The notes under the pieces are model-generated. The model was not told the origin of the DNA. It worked only from the letters and a program-made list of their open reading frames with translations, and ran no database searches. From Tetrastigma voinierianum (Eukaryota; Streptophyta; Magnoliopsida; Vitales; Vitaceae): 64,000 bases of DNA. Both the position numbers and the translations under genes were made by a program. This document shows positions 44,061-56,600 of the stretch, piece by piece; position 1 is the first letter of the stretch; each line of letters starts with the position of its first letter. The DNA lies in the NCBI GenBank assembly GCA_016808115.1, contig JAEQBH010006870.1:1-64000 (forward strand), in the 5' to 3' direction.

Positions 44061-45300
44061 ATGGTGAGCAGCTGGGTATGTCATCCTCTACATGGGCAAG
44101 ATGAGGAGCTACTAATGAAGCCGAGGAGAATCTCACACACGAGGATGATCCGGCAGTGCCTAGGCAGTACTCGATGAAGAGATATGAGGCAGCCCAGGAC
44201 TCGAATCGCCCGGAATGACGTGGTTCCGTGCAAGAAAGGAGGTGGTTTGCCGACGACGGCCAGGCGTGTCATCCTCCCGTAAGGATGTACGGCAACCGCA
44301 AAAGATCGACGTGGCTTGTAGCGTGCATACCATCCATAATACGAAGAAGAAAATCCCTTATGCATATGGAGATATGCTACTGAGGCGCCATGTAATGGTG
44401 GGTCTGAACCGGGGTCAGAGGAGCTAGAGGCACTAGAGGTGTAGGAAGATGCTCTGCGATTTAAGGTAATGGAGCAAATGATCACGGAGCTACTTGATGG
44501 CGCAACTGGGCTCCCATCCCCATGTGATGGTCAACTTCCATGTCCCCGCCTATGTCCCGAGGTGGGAGGTTCGAGCAGTGCGAAGATGCCACCTATCATC
44601 AAAGTGAAGGGATGGCTCAGAATGTTGGCGCGACTCCAATCGTGGCTCAACAGAAAACCCTATGCTCTAACACCCGTATAAGAGCCCCCAAAACAGGAGA
44701 GGTAATGATTCAAATTCCGGTTAGGGTTCCTCGAGGTGGACCTCATTCAAATCGGGAACAAGGATTTCATGAAAAGCTCAGCAGGTTTAAACTAAAAACC
44801 TCTGAGCTATGACAAAGAGCCTCTGCACAGCTCATCTCCACTGCATCTTATGTTGGAGCGGAAGAGGTTAGACCCCAATATGTGCTCGATAAGGAGCATA
44901 CTCTGGGAAGTCGTCTTCAAAAAGCATAGACTCCTGTTGTTACTTCTCTGGATTATATGTGAACCATCTCCCTAGGCAAGGGGTGGGCACAAATTTATAA
45001 GGTCACGCAGTCACAGACAAAGAGGGAAATGGAATGCACAGAAATATCGACGACTAAGTGTCCCATCATGCCATCAATCGAGAAATGGATAACAAAAAGA
45101 GGGATGAGGTAGTCTCCGATTTGCGGTATGTAGAACTCGATGACCACCTGTGGCGTAAGAATCGGCCTGGGGTCATAAAAGGCCTCAAGGGAAAATTCGC
45201 TACATAAACCCCATGGAATCCGAAGCCTGCAAGATCTAAGTGAAGTAGTGCTGAAAATCATATACCCCACAATGCACTTCCCGGTATTGCAACTGAATTG
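44061..45300 (-). pseudogene. Ath-3 extra (env-like) ORF region
   Basis: Minus-strand ORF 44995-45270 carries FYDPRPILTPQVVIEFYIPQ and VIHFSIDGMMGHLV, the best kept central block of this protein among the three copies. It matches YYYPRVVLRF of Ath-1 in position and type. The ORF 44081-44485 is Ser/Arg-rich and would be the C-terminal part. The frame is broken between them. As in the other copies, the role is unknown. Confidence 0.55.
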
Positions 45301-45880
45301 CCCGTACGCTTTAATGGAAGAAAGTGGCGTCGAATAATAGAAGCAGTGGACAATCTTGCAGCCATCGATGGACCCCGAATAGAAGGGAATAGGCTCATAT
45401 GGCTGACCAGATGACTACCCGGTCCTAAGTCCTACTGTTAGAGGTGGGCCAGCCCAGATGGCCACTGTGAGCAAGAGATGGCGGAGTAGGCCTAACTCGT
45501 GTATTATACCTACGAGGTGCAAGGAGCACAGGAATTGTGAGTTAAGAGATGCACTGCAAACGCAGCAGCAGGAGGCTCATCTGGGCAGTGGGGTGGAGAG
45601 AAAGGCGCACCCGAGGCCTGGGCACCCAGGCCCTCCACAGGTCCTGGCCATGCTTGGATTAAGGAAGATATGGAGAGTGTGGAGGATTTCTACTACACCT
45701 GCAAACCAAAATACCAAAAATTATGAGAATGTGCATATGAAAATGAGAAAATTTATAAAGAAAACAAATCTAAAATTAAGAAAATTATGTAAAACTACAA
45801 ATTAAACTTAAAGTAAAGCAAATAAAAGTCTAAAAAAAATTGGAGTGGCTTCTATGTTACTACAGAAACCATTCCTACTC
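45301..45880 (-). other. Ath-3 spacer with splice-acceptor-like site
   Basis: On the minus strand an AT-rich stretch (about 45840 to 45705) ends TTTGGTTTGCAG|GTGTAGTAG at 45699, like the TTGCAG|GTG of Ath-1. Between protease and this point there is no RT, RNase H or integrase. Confidence 0.55.
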
Positions 45881-45889
45881 AGGTAGCCC

Positions 45890-46600
45890 TTCAAGTTCAT
45901 GGCGGATCAAGGAGGAGAAGTCCCTCCATATCTGCTGTGAGGTGAATTGCAGCAGATTTTAACTTCTGCCCCTTTGTTTTAAGCACTCGCTCTCGGTTAT
46001 GCCGGGGAATCATCGTATCGAGGAGCGATCGAGGCACCGATTCTCCATCAAACACTTCATTATTCTTCATCAATTCCTCCCGCACTTGTGGCACCGTGGT
46101 TTTCCCCGCACTTCACTAATCAGCAGACTCCCCATCCGCCTCGCTTCTCTTCCATCGATTTGTGCTTGCCGCTAGATGGAAGATGCTGAGCCTTAATGTC
46201 ATGTCACAAATGTGAGTTGCATGACCTCCATTCGACAATTGATAATGGCATTTGATGTGGCCAAAAATGGCCTCCCAAGTATAATGTACAAGATTACCAT
46301 CACCTGGCCAGGACAAGGACGACGGTCTACCTGATAGTAAAATCTATCCACCTTCACTAAAACATCTCTGAACTATGCCTTCGCATTCTACCTGATCTAT
46401 CAAGCAAAGATAAGGTAATTGTGGTAGGCTTTAATTCCCTTTTGCTTGTACACTGAGTATGGTAGCAGGTTGACACTGGCCCCAAAATCCAACAGTGCCT
46501 TGTCAACACAAGTTCCTCCGATGTTCACTAAAATGGTAAGGGATCTTGAATCCTTATATTTCATCGGGGTCTTGCATTGAATGATGGAGCTCACTTGCTC
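45890..46600 (-). pseudogene. Ath-3 aspartic protease
   Basis: The ORF 46400-46594 reads LTILVNIGGTCVDKALLDFG followed by ASVNLLPYSVYKQ; the active-site DFGA replaces the usual DLGA. The C-terminal block (46116-46316) is decayed, with NLVHYTWEAIFGHI and CDMTLRLSIF. The open piece 45897-46094 may be the C-terminal extension. Frames are broken in two places. Confidence 0.75.
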
Positions 46601-46743
46601 TGATAGGAAGGCCTTCTTATCAAATATCTCAACCTCTCTCTAACTATACGTGTCCTTAAAAATTTGGCATATGTCGGGACTCATGAATCATGTCTAGCAA
46701 GGTACGTTAGCTTCACTGGGCTTCAAGACTTAAAAATTTCAAT

Positions 46744-48480
46744 CTAATTGGTGGCCTTTTTCTTGCTCCTTAATGCTTGAGGAAATGGAGGGAGCATGCT
46801 CTTCTTCATTGAATCTTCTTTTATAATTATCCATTCTAGATCCACTTCCTTTTCCTCCTTGGTCTCCTCAACAGGTGTAGACACTGGCTGAGCAACTTGT
46901 TTACCACTTCTCAGAGTGATAATAGCCTTTACTTCATCCATCCTCGAGGTAGGTTCACTAGAAGAGCTCAATTCATGCACCCTTTAGGATCATCGCCCAG
47001 AAGGGAACTTTCCTTTCCCCGTATCATAGTCAATATCAACATTGAAATCGAACACTCATGTAGGTGTCAAAATGTTTTAGCCATTTCATTTCAAAACCCA
47101 TCCATTCCGTTGTTAAGAGTGTTTCCATAGTATTAATTTTCTCGAGTTATCGCACATTGATGGCCTTCAAGCTCCTCTACAAAATTTCCTACTCACCTTG
47201 CCTAAATTTCTAGAGAAGCCGTTTAACTCGGGAGATGAGAAATCTGGTGGCAGCCAGTGGTCGAGATGAACCATAATCGGTTGCAACAGGGGCACATATG
47301 CTGAGGGTTTCGTTTAGGGAGAGGTTAGGATGGTTTCCTCCAGCTAGTTATATGTGTTGCTATATTGGGCATTGCTGGTGGCTTGTATCGTTTCCAACAT
47401 TAGCGATACTCCACCATCAAATCCTCACCTAAGGGAGTAGTTGGGCAATGCTCTCCTTGGTGATCAATGGACTAGCAAATGAAGCAAGGCTAGATGTGTA
47501 CGGGCCTCGCCATCGTCAATTCCTCATGTTGATTTCTCATTTCAAGCTCTTCCAGCCTTCTAGCCATGTATAGAGCTTGCCTTCATCTCCATGTCCTTCA
47601 GAGTGAGTGCATGCCTTCCCTTTCGACCGCTGGGCAGCTCTCACCCTTCGCTTCCCTAGGTATCAGGTTCATCCATGTTTTGATGTCTCAGCAATTTAAG
47701 AAGTCCATGGCTTTTCCGATGCTCGTCTCGTGTCCTCCACATGGTCTCCAATAACTGCTTCATAGCAGGGGACATTCCATCATAGAAATGATTAACTAGC
47801 ATCCATGTGTCAAAACCATGGTGAGGACATTCATTTATGGTCTCCAAGTACCTTTCCTAACACTGATAGAATTTCTCATTTTCATGGGCTGCAAAGGTGT
47901 AACCGCTTCAAACCCGTTGGTTCTATGTGGAGAAAAAATTTTAAAAATTCAAATGCGCCCGCTCAGCTTCTCTAATGGACCCTACCAAAAGAGTTTACCC
48001 ATATTCGGGTCATTCTTCAAAGTCGTGGAAATACTTTTAACCTCATTAGGTCCACATTTGACACCCTCCTTAAATGCTGCAAATCTCCTCAAACTCCCTG
48101 ATGTGTGTATATGGATTTTCATTTTCCATTCCATGGAAGGTTCTATGCAGGCACCAGGTAGGGCCTAACAATCATGTCTTCATGTGAGGCAATACAATGC
48201 ATGAGGGTGCACTTAATTTCAGAGGACTTATATGATCCTCATTGATCTATATGCATTGGGATTTCTATGAACCCCTTTGTTGGCTTCTTACGCTCCTCAG
48301 TGGAGGTCTATCCGACCACTATGTATGCTCACTTCACAATTGCTCTATGGAGCACATCTCCTTTCTAATTCGTCACTGTGTTCTATCCTGGTGCATAAAC
48401 TCCTATGAAAACAAAGACAAACACTATGAAGAGACAAAACAAAACAAGATAACAAAAAGGTTAATGTTAGCAAAAATTAA
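46744..48480 (-). pseudogene. Ath-3 gag, frameshifted
   Basis: Minus strand: MENENPYTHIREFEE near 48130, then YTFAAHENEKFYQCWERYLE and CPHHGFDTWMLVNHFYDG (47770-47905, open in 47656-47847), and last KAIITLRSGKQVAQPVSTPV in ORF 46744-46980, the landmark before the protease. The last part of the capsid core after METMW is frameshifted. The leader 48481-48630 has no gene. Confidence 0.75.
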
Positions 48481-48630
48481 ATAGAAATTGTATATGGATA
48501 AAGATAAAAATTGAATCAACCCACAATGAACCGCAGTGTTTAAACAGGCCAAAAGTAAAAAGGTTGAAAATTCACCAATTCTTGTGATGTGGACCACAAG
48601 TTCAACAACTCGTCACTTGCACTTAGGCAC

Positions 48631-48650
48631 CATCCCCGGCAACGACGCCA
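48631..48650 (-). other. Primer-binding site of Ath-3
   Basis: The minus strand reads TGGCGTCGTTGCCGGGGATG, the Athila-type site with one base changed, three bases after the LTR end. Confidence 0.85.
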
Positions 48651-48653
48651 TTT

Positions 48654-49949
48654 TGATTCGTGTACCAGTAGGTGGTCCAGAATCAACAATATTTATAAAC
48701 CTAATTCCTCCTACTACCGTTGAATAGCAAATGCAGTATAGTGGCTCTAGGGTCAAACACATGGATGGGTTTTTTTCTCATAAATATTTTGCAGTTGGTT
48801 CAAAAAGATGAATTTCACTTTGATTAGGGGTGTTATAAAACAATGGAGGTGAATGGTCAGGTGGATGGAAATAAACCTAACTAAAAATATGAAAAGAGCT
48901 CCTAAGCATCAAGTTACCGAGGTTAAGGTCCTAGGTAAATGAGAGGTTCTCAGTCTTTTTCTCGCATTGGGAGGATGACCTATAGTCATTTCCTCGACCT
49001 GATCTTCATTTGGCTATCAAACTCAACTCCCAATAATTTTTCCTTTTGAAATATAGCATTTAATGAGCATAAATGCTCCTTGAGATCGAAAGCACATCCC
49101 CTAAATCTACCCTATAAGAATTCAATAGAAGGCAACTAATGAATCTCCAATGGATCTAGCAATAAGCACTATCGAACCTAAAAGCTTGCCAAATACAAGT
49201 TAATCAAGGCACATTTAAGAGATTTAAACCTAGAGTGAGAGATGGAAACATAAATGACAATAAATGCTTGCATTAAAAATAGAGAACCAACATTTTACCT
49301 CAAAACCCTAGCCCAATAGCCCTCCTCTTCAAGGATGGAGGGAGTTTAGCCAACCATCCCTTGAGTTTTCATCCTCAAGGGGGTGCTCAGGAGCCAAGAA
49401 AAAGCAGAAAATGAGGGAAAAGAGAAGGAGTGGTAAAACTCCCACCCAACACTGTGTATTCAACAAAAAAATCGAATTTGAATCTATAAGATTTGGTTCG
49501 AGCTATATAGTGCTCAATACAAAATACAAAAATACCCTTTAATACCCATAATACATGAAGGGTAAAATTGGAAAATCACAAGTGCTGAAGTCAAATCAGG
49601 TCAAAAGGGCAAAAAATCACAAATGCAAAGAGTAAATTCTCGTGATCCCTACAAAATTCAGAGGTCTGCAAAAAAATTTTCGCAGCCTGCCAAAATTTCT
49701 ACACTTCATTTTCCTTGCCTTTTCTACTCTTCTTTCCTTCGATTTCCGATTCGCAATGATGAGTTCGACCGACCTCTTCGTGCTTGGATCGACTACCAAA
49801 TTTGGCATAAATAGCTTATAAAACTACAAATTAGCCATAAACTAATCGGTGAGAATGTACCAGACCTTAATGTGCAACTGATTAATTTGGTTGATTAGTA
49901 CCAAACCTACAATAAATAGGGCTCAAAATAGCACTTCGTTAATTAATCG
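48654..49949 (-). mobile_element. Ath-3 5' LTR
   Basis: On the minus strand it starts near CGATTAATTAACGAAGTGCT and ends ACACGAATCA. It has the family's start and end blocks, and its length (1296 bp) is close to the solo LTR at 54350-55651. It has no AGCGAAATTTCGCT array. It is thus an array-free variant. Confidence 0.75.
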
Positions 49950-50560
49950 TGGAATCCATGAAATTTGATAATTTCACTCAGATAAAGTTCCGCTAAACGA
50001 TCCATGGAGTAGTCAAGCCTGGACCTAGAGGGAAGTGAGCAGACTCGGGTCAATCATTCCACACCACTCAAATCAGATCATGTTCTTCAGTGAGGGGAAA
50101 ATCGGATACGAAATCCATAGTAATGTTATCCCACTTCCATTGGGGAATTGGAAGGGGATTCAATAAACCAGATGGTACTTGGTGTTCAACCTTTACTAGC
50201 TGACACGTCAGACACTTAGACACGTACTCATAAATGTCCTTTTTCATCCCCTCTCTCGCCACCAAAGAGTAATCGCTTTCATATCCCGTACATCTTATTA
50301 CCTCCGCAGGAATGGTAAAATAAGATTGTGGCTTTCATATAATATCTTCTTCTCAACCATAACATTCACAAGACATTACACCGCTTCAGACAACAACCTC
50401 CACTTTCCTCTTCAGGGCATAATCGCCTTATCTCCGTGATCGACTAACTACACCATTCCCTATAACTTGGCATCATCTTTCTGAGCATTTACTATCATTT
50501 GCTTCAAACTCAGATAACTCTTGCAATCGAGCCAACAAGGCCCATCAAAATCAAATCTCC
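49950..50560 (-). pseudogene. Tekay-M integrase N-terminal half
   Basis: The minus strand holds the zinc-finger end and the first catalytic part: KCLTCQLVKVEHQVPSGLL, WKWDNITMDFVSDFP (ORF 50068-50265), and then ELYLSEIIKFHG (about 49955-49990), where Ath-3 is inserted. Between 50266 and 50560 the frame is broken and the linker from RNase H is decayed. Confidence 0.75.
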
Positions 50561-50562
50561 AA

Positions 50563-50880
50563 TCATAATCTTTTCAAAGTCAAAGTAGAAATCATTTTCC
50601 TATTCAAGGCATCCGCCACTACATTTGCTTTCCCATGGTGGTAATCAATTATACAGTCATAGTCCTTAAACAATTCCAACCACCGACGTTGCCTTAAGTT
50701 CAAGTCCTTCTGAGTTAGAAAATATTTTAGACTCTTATGATCAGTAAAAATTCTACATTTTTCTCCATATAAATAGTGTCGCCAAATTTTCAAAGCTAAT
50801 ACTACAACTGCTAACTCCAAATCATGAGTGGGATAGTTTTGTCTATGCGATTCTTCAATCGTCTCTGAAGCATAAGCCAC
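50563..50880 (-). pseudogene. Tekay-M RNase H
   Basis: A clean 105-codon open frame with ASETIEESHRQNYPTHDLEL, FTDHKSLKYFLTQKDLNLRQ and YHHGKANVVADALNRK. The residues of the catalytic centre (E near THDLEL, D in FTDHKSL, D in VADAL) are present. It is cut off from RT by frameshifts upstream. Confidence 0.85.
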
Positions 50881-51950
50881 TCACTTTCCCATCCCGCATC
50901 AATACGCATCCCAAACCTATCCTTGAAGCATCACTATACATGTGATAATCCCTAATTCAAGTAAAGCAAGTCAACACCGGTGCCTCAAATCCAATATTTC
51001 TTTTAATCCTTCAAAGATGGATTGGCAATTTATCATCCCACTCAAACTTCACCCTTTCTCGAGTAATCTTAAGTGAGGATGCTATAACCGAAAATCCTTG
51101 ACAAATCTCTAATAATAACCTGCTAAGCCCAAGAAACTTCTCACCTCAATTACATTTCAAGGAGGTTTCCAATTCATGACTGCTTCAATTTTAACTAGGT
51201 ACACTCTAATACCTTCAAAAGATATAATATGACCTAGGAATGAAACTTCCTTAAGACAAAAATCACATTTACTTAATCTCAGAAACAACTTATTCTCTCG
51301 CACTCAGAATTATCCTCAAATGGTGTCTATGTTCCTGCATCCTTAGAATACACTGTGATGTCATCAATAAATACCATAACAAATTGATCCAAATAGGGGT
51401 GGAAAACCCTATACATCAAGTCCATAAATGCAAATGAAAGATTAGTCAACCCAACGGCATTACTAAAACTCAATGGCCATAACGGCTCCTCAAAGCCGCT
51501 GACATCGACCCTTTTAACTGTGAGTTGATAATATCCCGATCCCAAGTCTATCCTTGAAAAGACACTTACCTCTTAACTGATCAAATAAATCCTCCATTCT
51601 TGGCAAATCTGACACTTATTCTTAATCTGTCACTTGTTTATTTGTCGGTAGTCAATGCACATTTAAAGAGTGAAATCTTTCTTCTTAACAAATAAAACCG
51701 ACACACCCCAAGGTGAGACACTAGGTCAAATGAAACCCTTATCCAATAGCTCCTGTAGTTGAGTCTTCAACTCTTTCATTTCAATTGGAGCCATATGGTA
51801 GGGTGCCTTCAAAGTAGGAGTCGTTCCCTGTACAACTTCAATAGAGAGATCCACTTCTTCAGTGGCACCCGGGAGCACTCTGGAAATACATCAGTGGAAC
51901 TCCCTATCATAGGAATATTTTTGAAATTCCTCGCTTCTCTTTTGGAGTCA
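50881..51950 (-). pseudogene. Tekay-M reverse transcriptase
   Basis: The ORF 51327-51545 carries GSGYYQLTVKR, FSNAVGLTNLSFAFMDLMYR and the catalytic VMVFIDDITVYSK with both aspartates (near 51348-51385). The block at 51590-51660 is the DYRQ/INK type in broken frames. Downstream pieces (51000-51240) are decayed thumb and connection sequence. Several frameshifts. Confidence 0.8.
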
Positions 51951-52440
51951 AGAATCAAAGAAAAAGGCTTCACAAACCTTCTCTTTAAAATGCCAGGTTC
52001 CATAACTAAATAACTTCTGCATTGATCTCGCATCTGAGCACTCGTACTGCCATTTCGATAGGTTAAAACATTTAAGCAATACTATTTTCTTATCACAATC
52101 AACTATGGCCCGATGTTTGGATAACCAATCCATTCCTAATATCAAATCAAACTCATGAAAAGGCAAAGCAATTAGATCAACCGAGAATTCCCTATCATGT
52201 ACCAACAGTGGGTACTCTATACATCATGGGCCGACTTTAAACACTATGCCCTGCAGGACTTGTACCATGTGTCATAATCTAATAGCTCTACTGAAGGCAA
52301 TTTATTACTCATTTGTTCCATGCATATATATAAATGCGTAGAGCCCGGATCAATTAAAGCATACAAGTCAATATCAAAGAGAGTGAAAGTACTAACACAA
52401 CCCCTAGATGTTCTGATCTTCACGAGCTCATAGCATAAGC
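51951..52440 (-). pseudogene. Tekay-M aspartic protease
   Basis: On the minus strand the active-site block LYALIDPGSTHLYICMEQ is near 52310-52370. FDLILGMDWLSKHRAIVDC is in ORF 51948-52205. The DPGSTH form differs from the DSGASH form of Tekay-L and Tekay-R, so Tekay-M is a different chromovirus family. Confidence 0.8.
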
Positions 52441-53638
52441 TCAGTCAATGAGTAGCAGGACGATTCACTGTCTCTGAAGCACTACCTCTTCCTTGTGAAC
52501 CACTTCGCCCTTCTACTCTACTTAAGTCTATAGGTACATTCGACCCTCCCTCTACCACTCCTCGAGGATTTCTAGAACTCTCGATCCTCTACAATGCTTA
52601 TCATGATTAGTGGCTCCCAAGACCGAAAACCCCTCAGTTTACTCGTCTACACAAACCATAATGATTTCCATGGCACGTGCATGTGTGTCTTCCTCTGTTT
52701 GTGTTAAGGTGCCTTAATCTAACTCAGGCTGCGAGTAGGTCCTTGTCTCCTACCCTTATACCGAACTGATCGAACTTCCAAACTTGTGACTCTCTAGTGT
52801 CTCTTCCGAAGAGAAACTCCCCTCGAGAACTTTTCTTTCTTCTTTCTTGACTCTTCATTTCGTAATTTCAATTTTTATAGCCGCTTATACTAGCTTAATA
52901 AAAATTGACAACTCAGAAAGGAAGTAACAACCGTGAGGTACCTGATGTGACTCATGTGCTTCCCTTCTCAAATTGTCTAATCAATTTTTCCAAGAACAGA
53001 CTCGTGCATATTTACTTCAAGACAACTCGACTCTTCTCATATTCGATCACACTCTGTCTTAGAGTCAAGAATTGCTTGCATTCAATTCTTTGTAATCATC
53101 ATGACATATTTTGTATTAAACTCTGATTTAAGTAGTCCTCATGACCGAATCTAGAAGCAAGTGGGATTTCTCAAAACCATTTTCCACCAATCATAAGCGT
53201 GCACCTGCAAAAATGAAACCGCATATGTGGCCTTTTGGTCCATGTGACATCTCACTTCATCTGTATTCTTCCACCTTTTCAGCACAAACCCTGGCTTTAT
53301 CGGACGCTTCCATACTTGTACCATGGAATTCTTCCACTCCATGCTTTCTTACTGAATCACTCAGAGCTCGAGGGCCGTGAGTCGATCTAAGACCCTTGCC
53401 ATATCCTAGGAGATTTTTACCAATGCTTCAGTTGAAGTATATTCATTTGTCGTTGAATCGGACGAACCAGAAGTAGATTGATCCAAAGGATTGACGCCTT
53501 TCAACCTGCTTTCATCTTCAAATTACAAGGTGGATCCATTCTATTAACAGGCAAACAAGGACATCCGCATTAGGCAAACATCACATTACTATGTAGGTAA
53601 ATCCCACTTTAGGACTCTTCCGTAAACGCCTAAACCCT
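52441..53638 (-). pseudogene. Tekay-M gag
   Basis: The ORF 53151-53342 reads WKNTDEVRCHMDQKATYAVS and then HAYDWWKMV, a typical capsid core end of chromoviruses. A Ser/Arg/Gly-rich stretch (52450-52600) leads to the protease. I could not make out a CCHC zinc knuckle. The frame is broken many times. Confidence 0.7.
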
Positions 53639-53655
53639 CGGGCTCGATATTATCT
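53639..53655 (-). other. Decayed primer-binding site of Tekay-M
   Basis: Next to the LTR end the minus strand reads AGATAATATCGAGCCC. It resembles the TGGTATCAGAGC site (initiator-methionine tRNA) of chromoviruses with several changes. Confidence 0.45.
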
Positions 53656-56600
53656 TGTCACACTCCCCAACCCGCCTGCCGGGACGGGCTGGGGTGCGAA
53701 ACTATACTAGACTCTCTACTTGCCATTTTACATTGGTGAGTCCAAGTCTTATAACTGAATCAAAATATCATATACAAAGATACAAAATAAAACTACCACC
53801 GTAGTGGTGTTTACAGTGTCAATACATACAGTCCTAAGTCCCATTTACATTTACATATACAAAAATTGTACATTTACATTTACATAATCAAAGCGCAAAC
53901 CTATTGTGATGGACTCCTACTAGTTTGTTGGCCCAAAGAAGATGTGAAAGATCGCGACGTCTTCCTCCGTACCTACACTGATTAAAACCCGTGCTGTTTA
54001 AGGCTTAGTGTGGGAAATATATGACTTATACATATACATGCATTAATACTTTTATAGTAAGTATATAATAGTAACAGAACCGTGAGTTATATCATAATTT
54101 TTCATGAATTCATATAACAACTTATACACATATCAGACTTATAGCAGACTTTATACTTGCTCAAATCTCCCGTAGAGTTACGTAGCTTATAGTTTATACA
54201 AGAGGTACTCAGAGGTACTCAAGGTATTTTATACTTGTACGCAGGTGCCCATAGAACATTAAGAGCGTAACTGATGTACATTACTCTTTATTCAAGTATC
54301 TTAATTTTATCATATAAATCCTTTGACTACCTAGACTAGTAATAAGAAATGATTAGTGCTCAAAAAGTGCTATTTTGAACCCTGTTTATTACAGGTTTTG
54401 AGTACTTTTTATGTACTAATCAGCGTAATTAACCCGATTTACACATTAAGGTCCCTGTTATTCTATTGATAGCATTTTATACTTTGCAATTCTTGCAAGC
54501 AACAGTGCCAAATTGTTGAGTCGATCCAAGCACGTAAAATTCGATTCAAACTCATCGTTGCAAATCAGATCCCAGAAAGAAAGAAGAGCAAAAAGTGAAG
54601 AAAATTGGAGCATCATGAATTGGTTCTCAAGAAGATCATTCACAAATTTCCAAGATCGCTCACTCCAAGTGTACTCTGCTCTCCTCGCAGATTTCACTTT
54701 TTGTTGTTTCCTTTTGTTACGCTGTTTTTTCCATTTTATCCAGTAATATCTTTAGTTTCGCTTTTTTTAATTTCCCTTGCCAGGAGCCGTATATGCTTTT
54801 TGTGAGTCAAGGTTTGTAAAGGCATCATCGAATCAATAAATTGAGGGCAAAGCTTTCACTCGCTTTTTCTCCCGGCTCTACTTCTTCTACTTCATTTTCT
54901 TTCCTTTCTTTTCCATTTCTGCAACCAAACACCGAGGATGACAACTCTGAGGATGAGTCGGCTAAAACCCTCTCCTCGAAGAGGAGGGTTACTGGCTGTG
55001 GTTTGAGGTAACTAACGGTTCTCGTTTTTAGCGCAAGTTTTATCGCATTTATGCTCCTATTTCTCACTCTAGGTTATAACTCATTTGATATGCCTTCATT
55101 GATCAATATTTAGCAATCTTTTAGGGTTCAATGGATGTTTATTTCTAGATCCACTGAGATTCATTAGTTGCTTTCTATTTGTCACTGTGAGGTAGATCGG
55201 GGAGGCATGTTTTCATTTTCTGGGAGCATAAATGCTCAATAATTGCTGTTTTTCAAAAGGGAAAATCATAGGGTTTAGTTTTTAAAAGCCAAATGAAGAT
55301 CCGGTTTGGGAAATGACTATAGGTCATCTTCCCCAACGTGAGGAAATGAACCCGGGACCCCCGCCTGCTCTAGAACCAAAAACCAGCTGGCCCGAAACTT
55401 CTGCTGAAATTTCATTTTACGTCATTGCTTTCAAGTCTTCACCATCAAAATCCCCCTGTTTTTACCAAAACCCCAAAATCCAAACTTAATTCACCAAATT
55501 TAAGCACTCCACTGTTAGTCATTTGCATGAAGAAAACCCATCCCTGAGTTCGACCCTAGAACCGCTATATTGTAGTAGCTTTGCTACGGTAGTAGGAGGA
55601 ATTTAGGTTACAAATATTATTGATTCCGGCACCCTACTGTGGCACGAATCAAGAAATGAGTAGGACATAGCACAATAAGTACCCGAAGGCACAGACAAGA
55701 TCGAGGTGCCAGAGTACAAAGCAAGAGTGTCAAGACCGACAGAGTGTCGTCGCACTAATCGTGAGAGTACCAATTACTAAATGTGCCAGCATACCATGTA
55801 GTGTCGTCACACTAATTAGAGAGTACCGGTACTAAATGTGTCAAGCACGATCGAGAGTGTCGTCAAGACTAATCAAAGAGTACCAAGTACTATACGCGCC
55901 CCGCCCACATAACAAATGTGTCGTGGTCACTAATATCCAAATTTTTAGGCATCTTACAATTATGTGTTCGTGGAACTTACTATCTTATCATGTGGGCATC
56001 AGCCTACAACACGAAGCTTTACCTCAAAGGCAAGGTACTATTTTAATTTTTCCCTTTACCTTACAAACATGAACTTAGACCCTTCATACACTTATAGATC
56101 CCCATTAGTCCAATAAACAAGTCCTTGGAATAAATAAGTAATAGCAAAACATGACAAAAAACACATGTTATGGAACAAAGGCTACGCCATAACATAAAGA
56201 CCACTACACCGCTTGCCAGAAGCCTTTGCCGAGGCGTAGCAACACCCAAGGCCTGGGTCTAAGCCTCCTCTCAAGAAATACAAGGTGATATGCCACACCT
56301 CGCATGGACTCACGCCATCGCACGGGATCACTACGCCGTTAGCCAGGACCGAAATTTTCCAGATTTGCAGATTTCATCCTTTTTCCATAAATCCAACCAA
56401 AATCAAAAGAAAACACGTATACTCTCTAGAGAAACAACTCTCAAGTGTATTCTAACCCAACCAATACCAAACATAGAGATTAATTAGGGTTTTTTCCAAA
56501 CCTAAACTCAAATACTTGTAAGTTAGGTAAACTTCCTAACACCCAAACATGTATCCATACACCATAAACCAAGAATCCATACAAATCCATACTCATCTTA

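Larger units (their letters stand above)
43389..49949 (-). mobile_element. Ath-3: third non-autonomous Athila-like copy, 3' LTR lost
   Basis: Minus-strand order: 5' LTR (49949-48654), primer site, gag, protease, spacer with splice-acceptor-like site, extra ORF region, 3' untranslated part. The 3' LTR and polypurine tract are missing. It splits the integrase of Tekay-M between the motif ending KFHG (right side, about 49955) and the one starting DPRF (left side, about 43380). It too lacks RT, RNase H and integrase. It is more diverged from Ath-1 and Ath-2 than they are from each other, and its LTR lacks the palindrome array. Confidence 0.7.
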
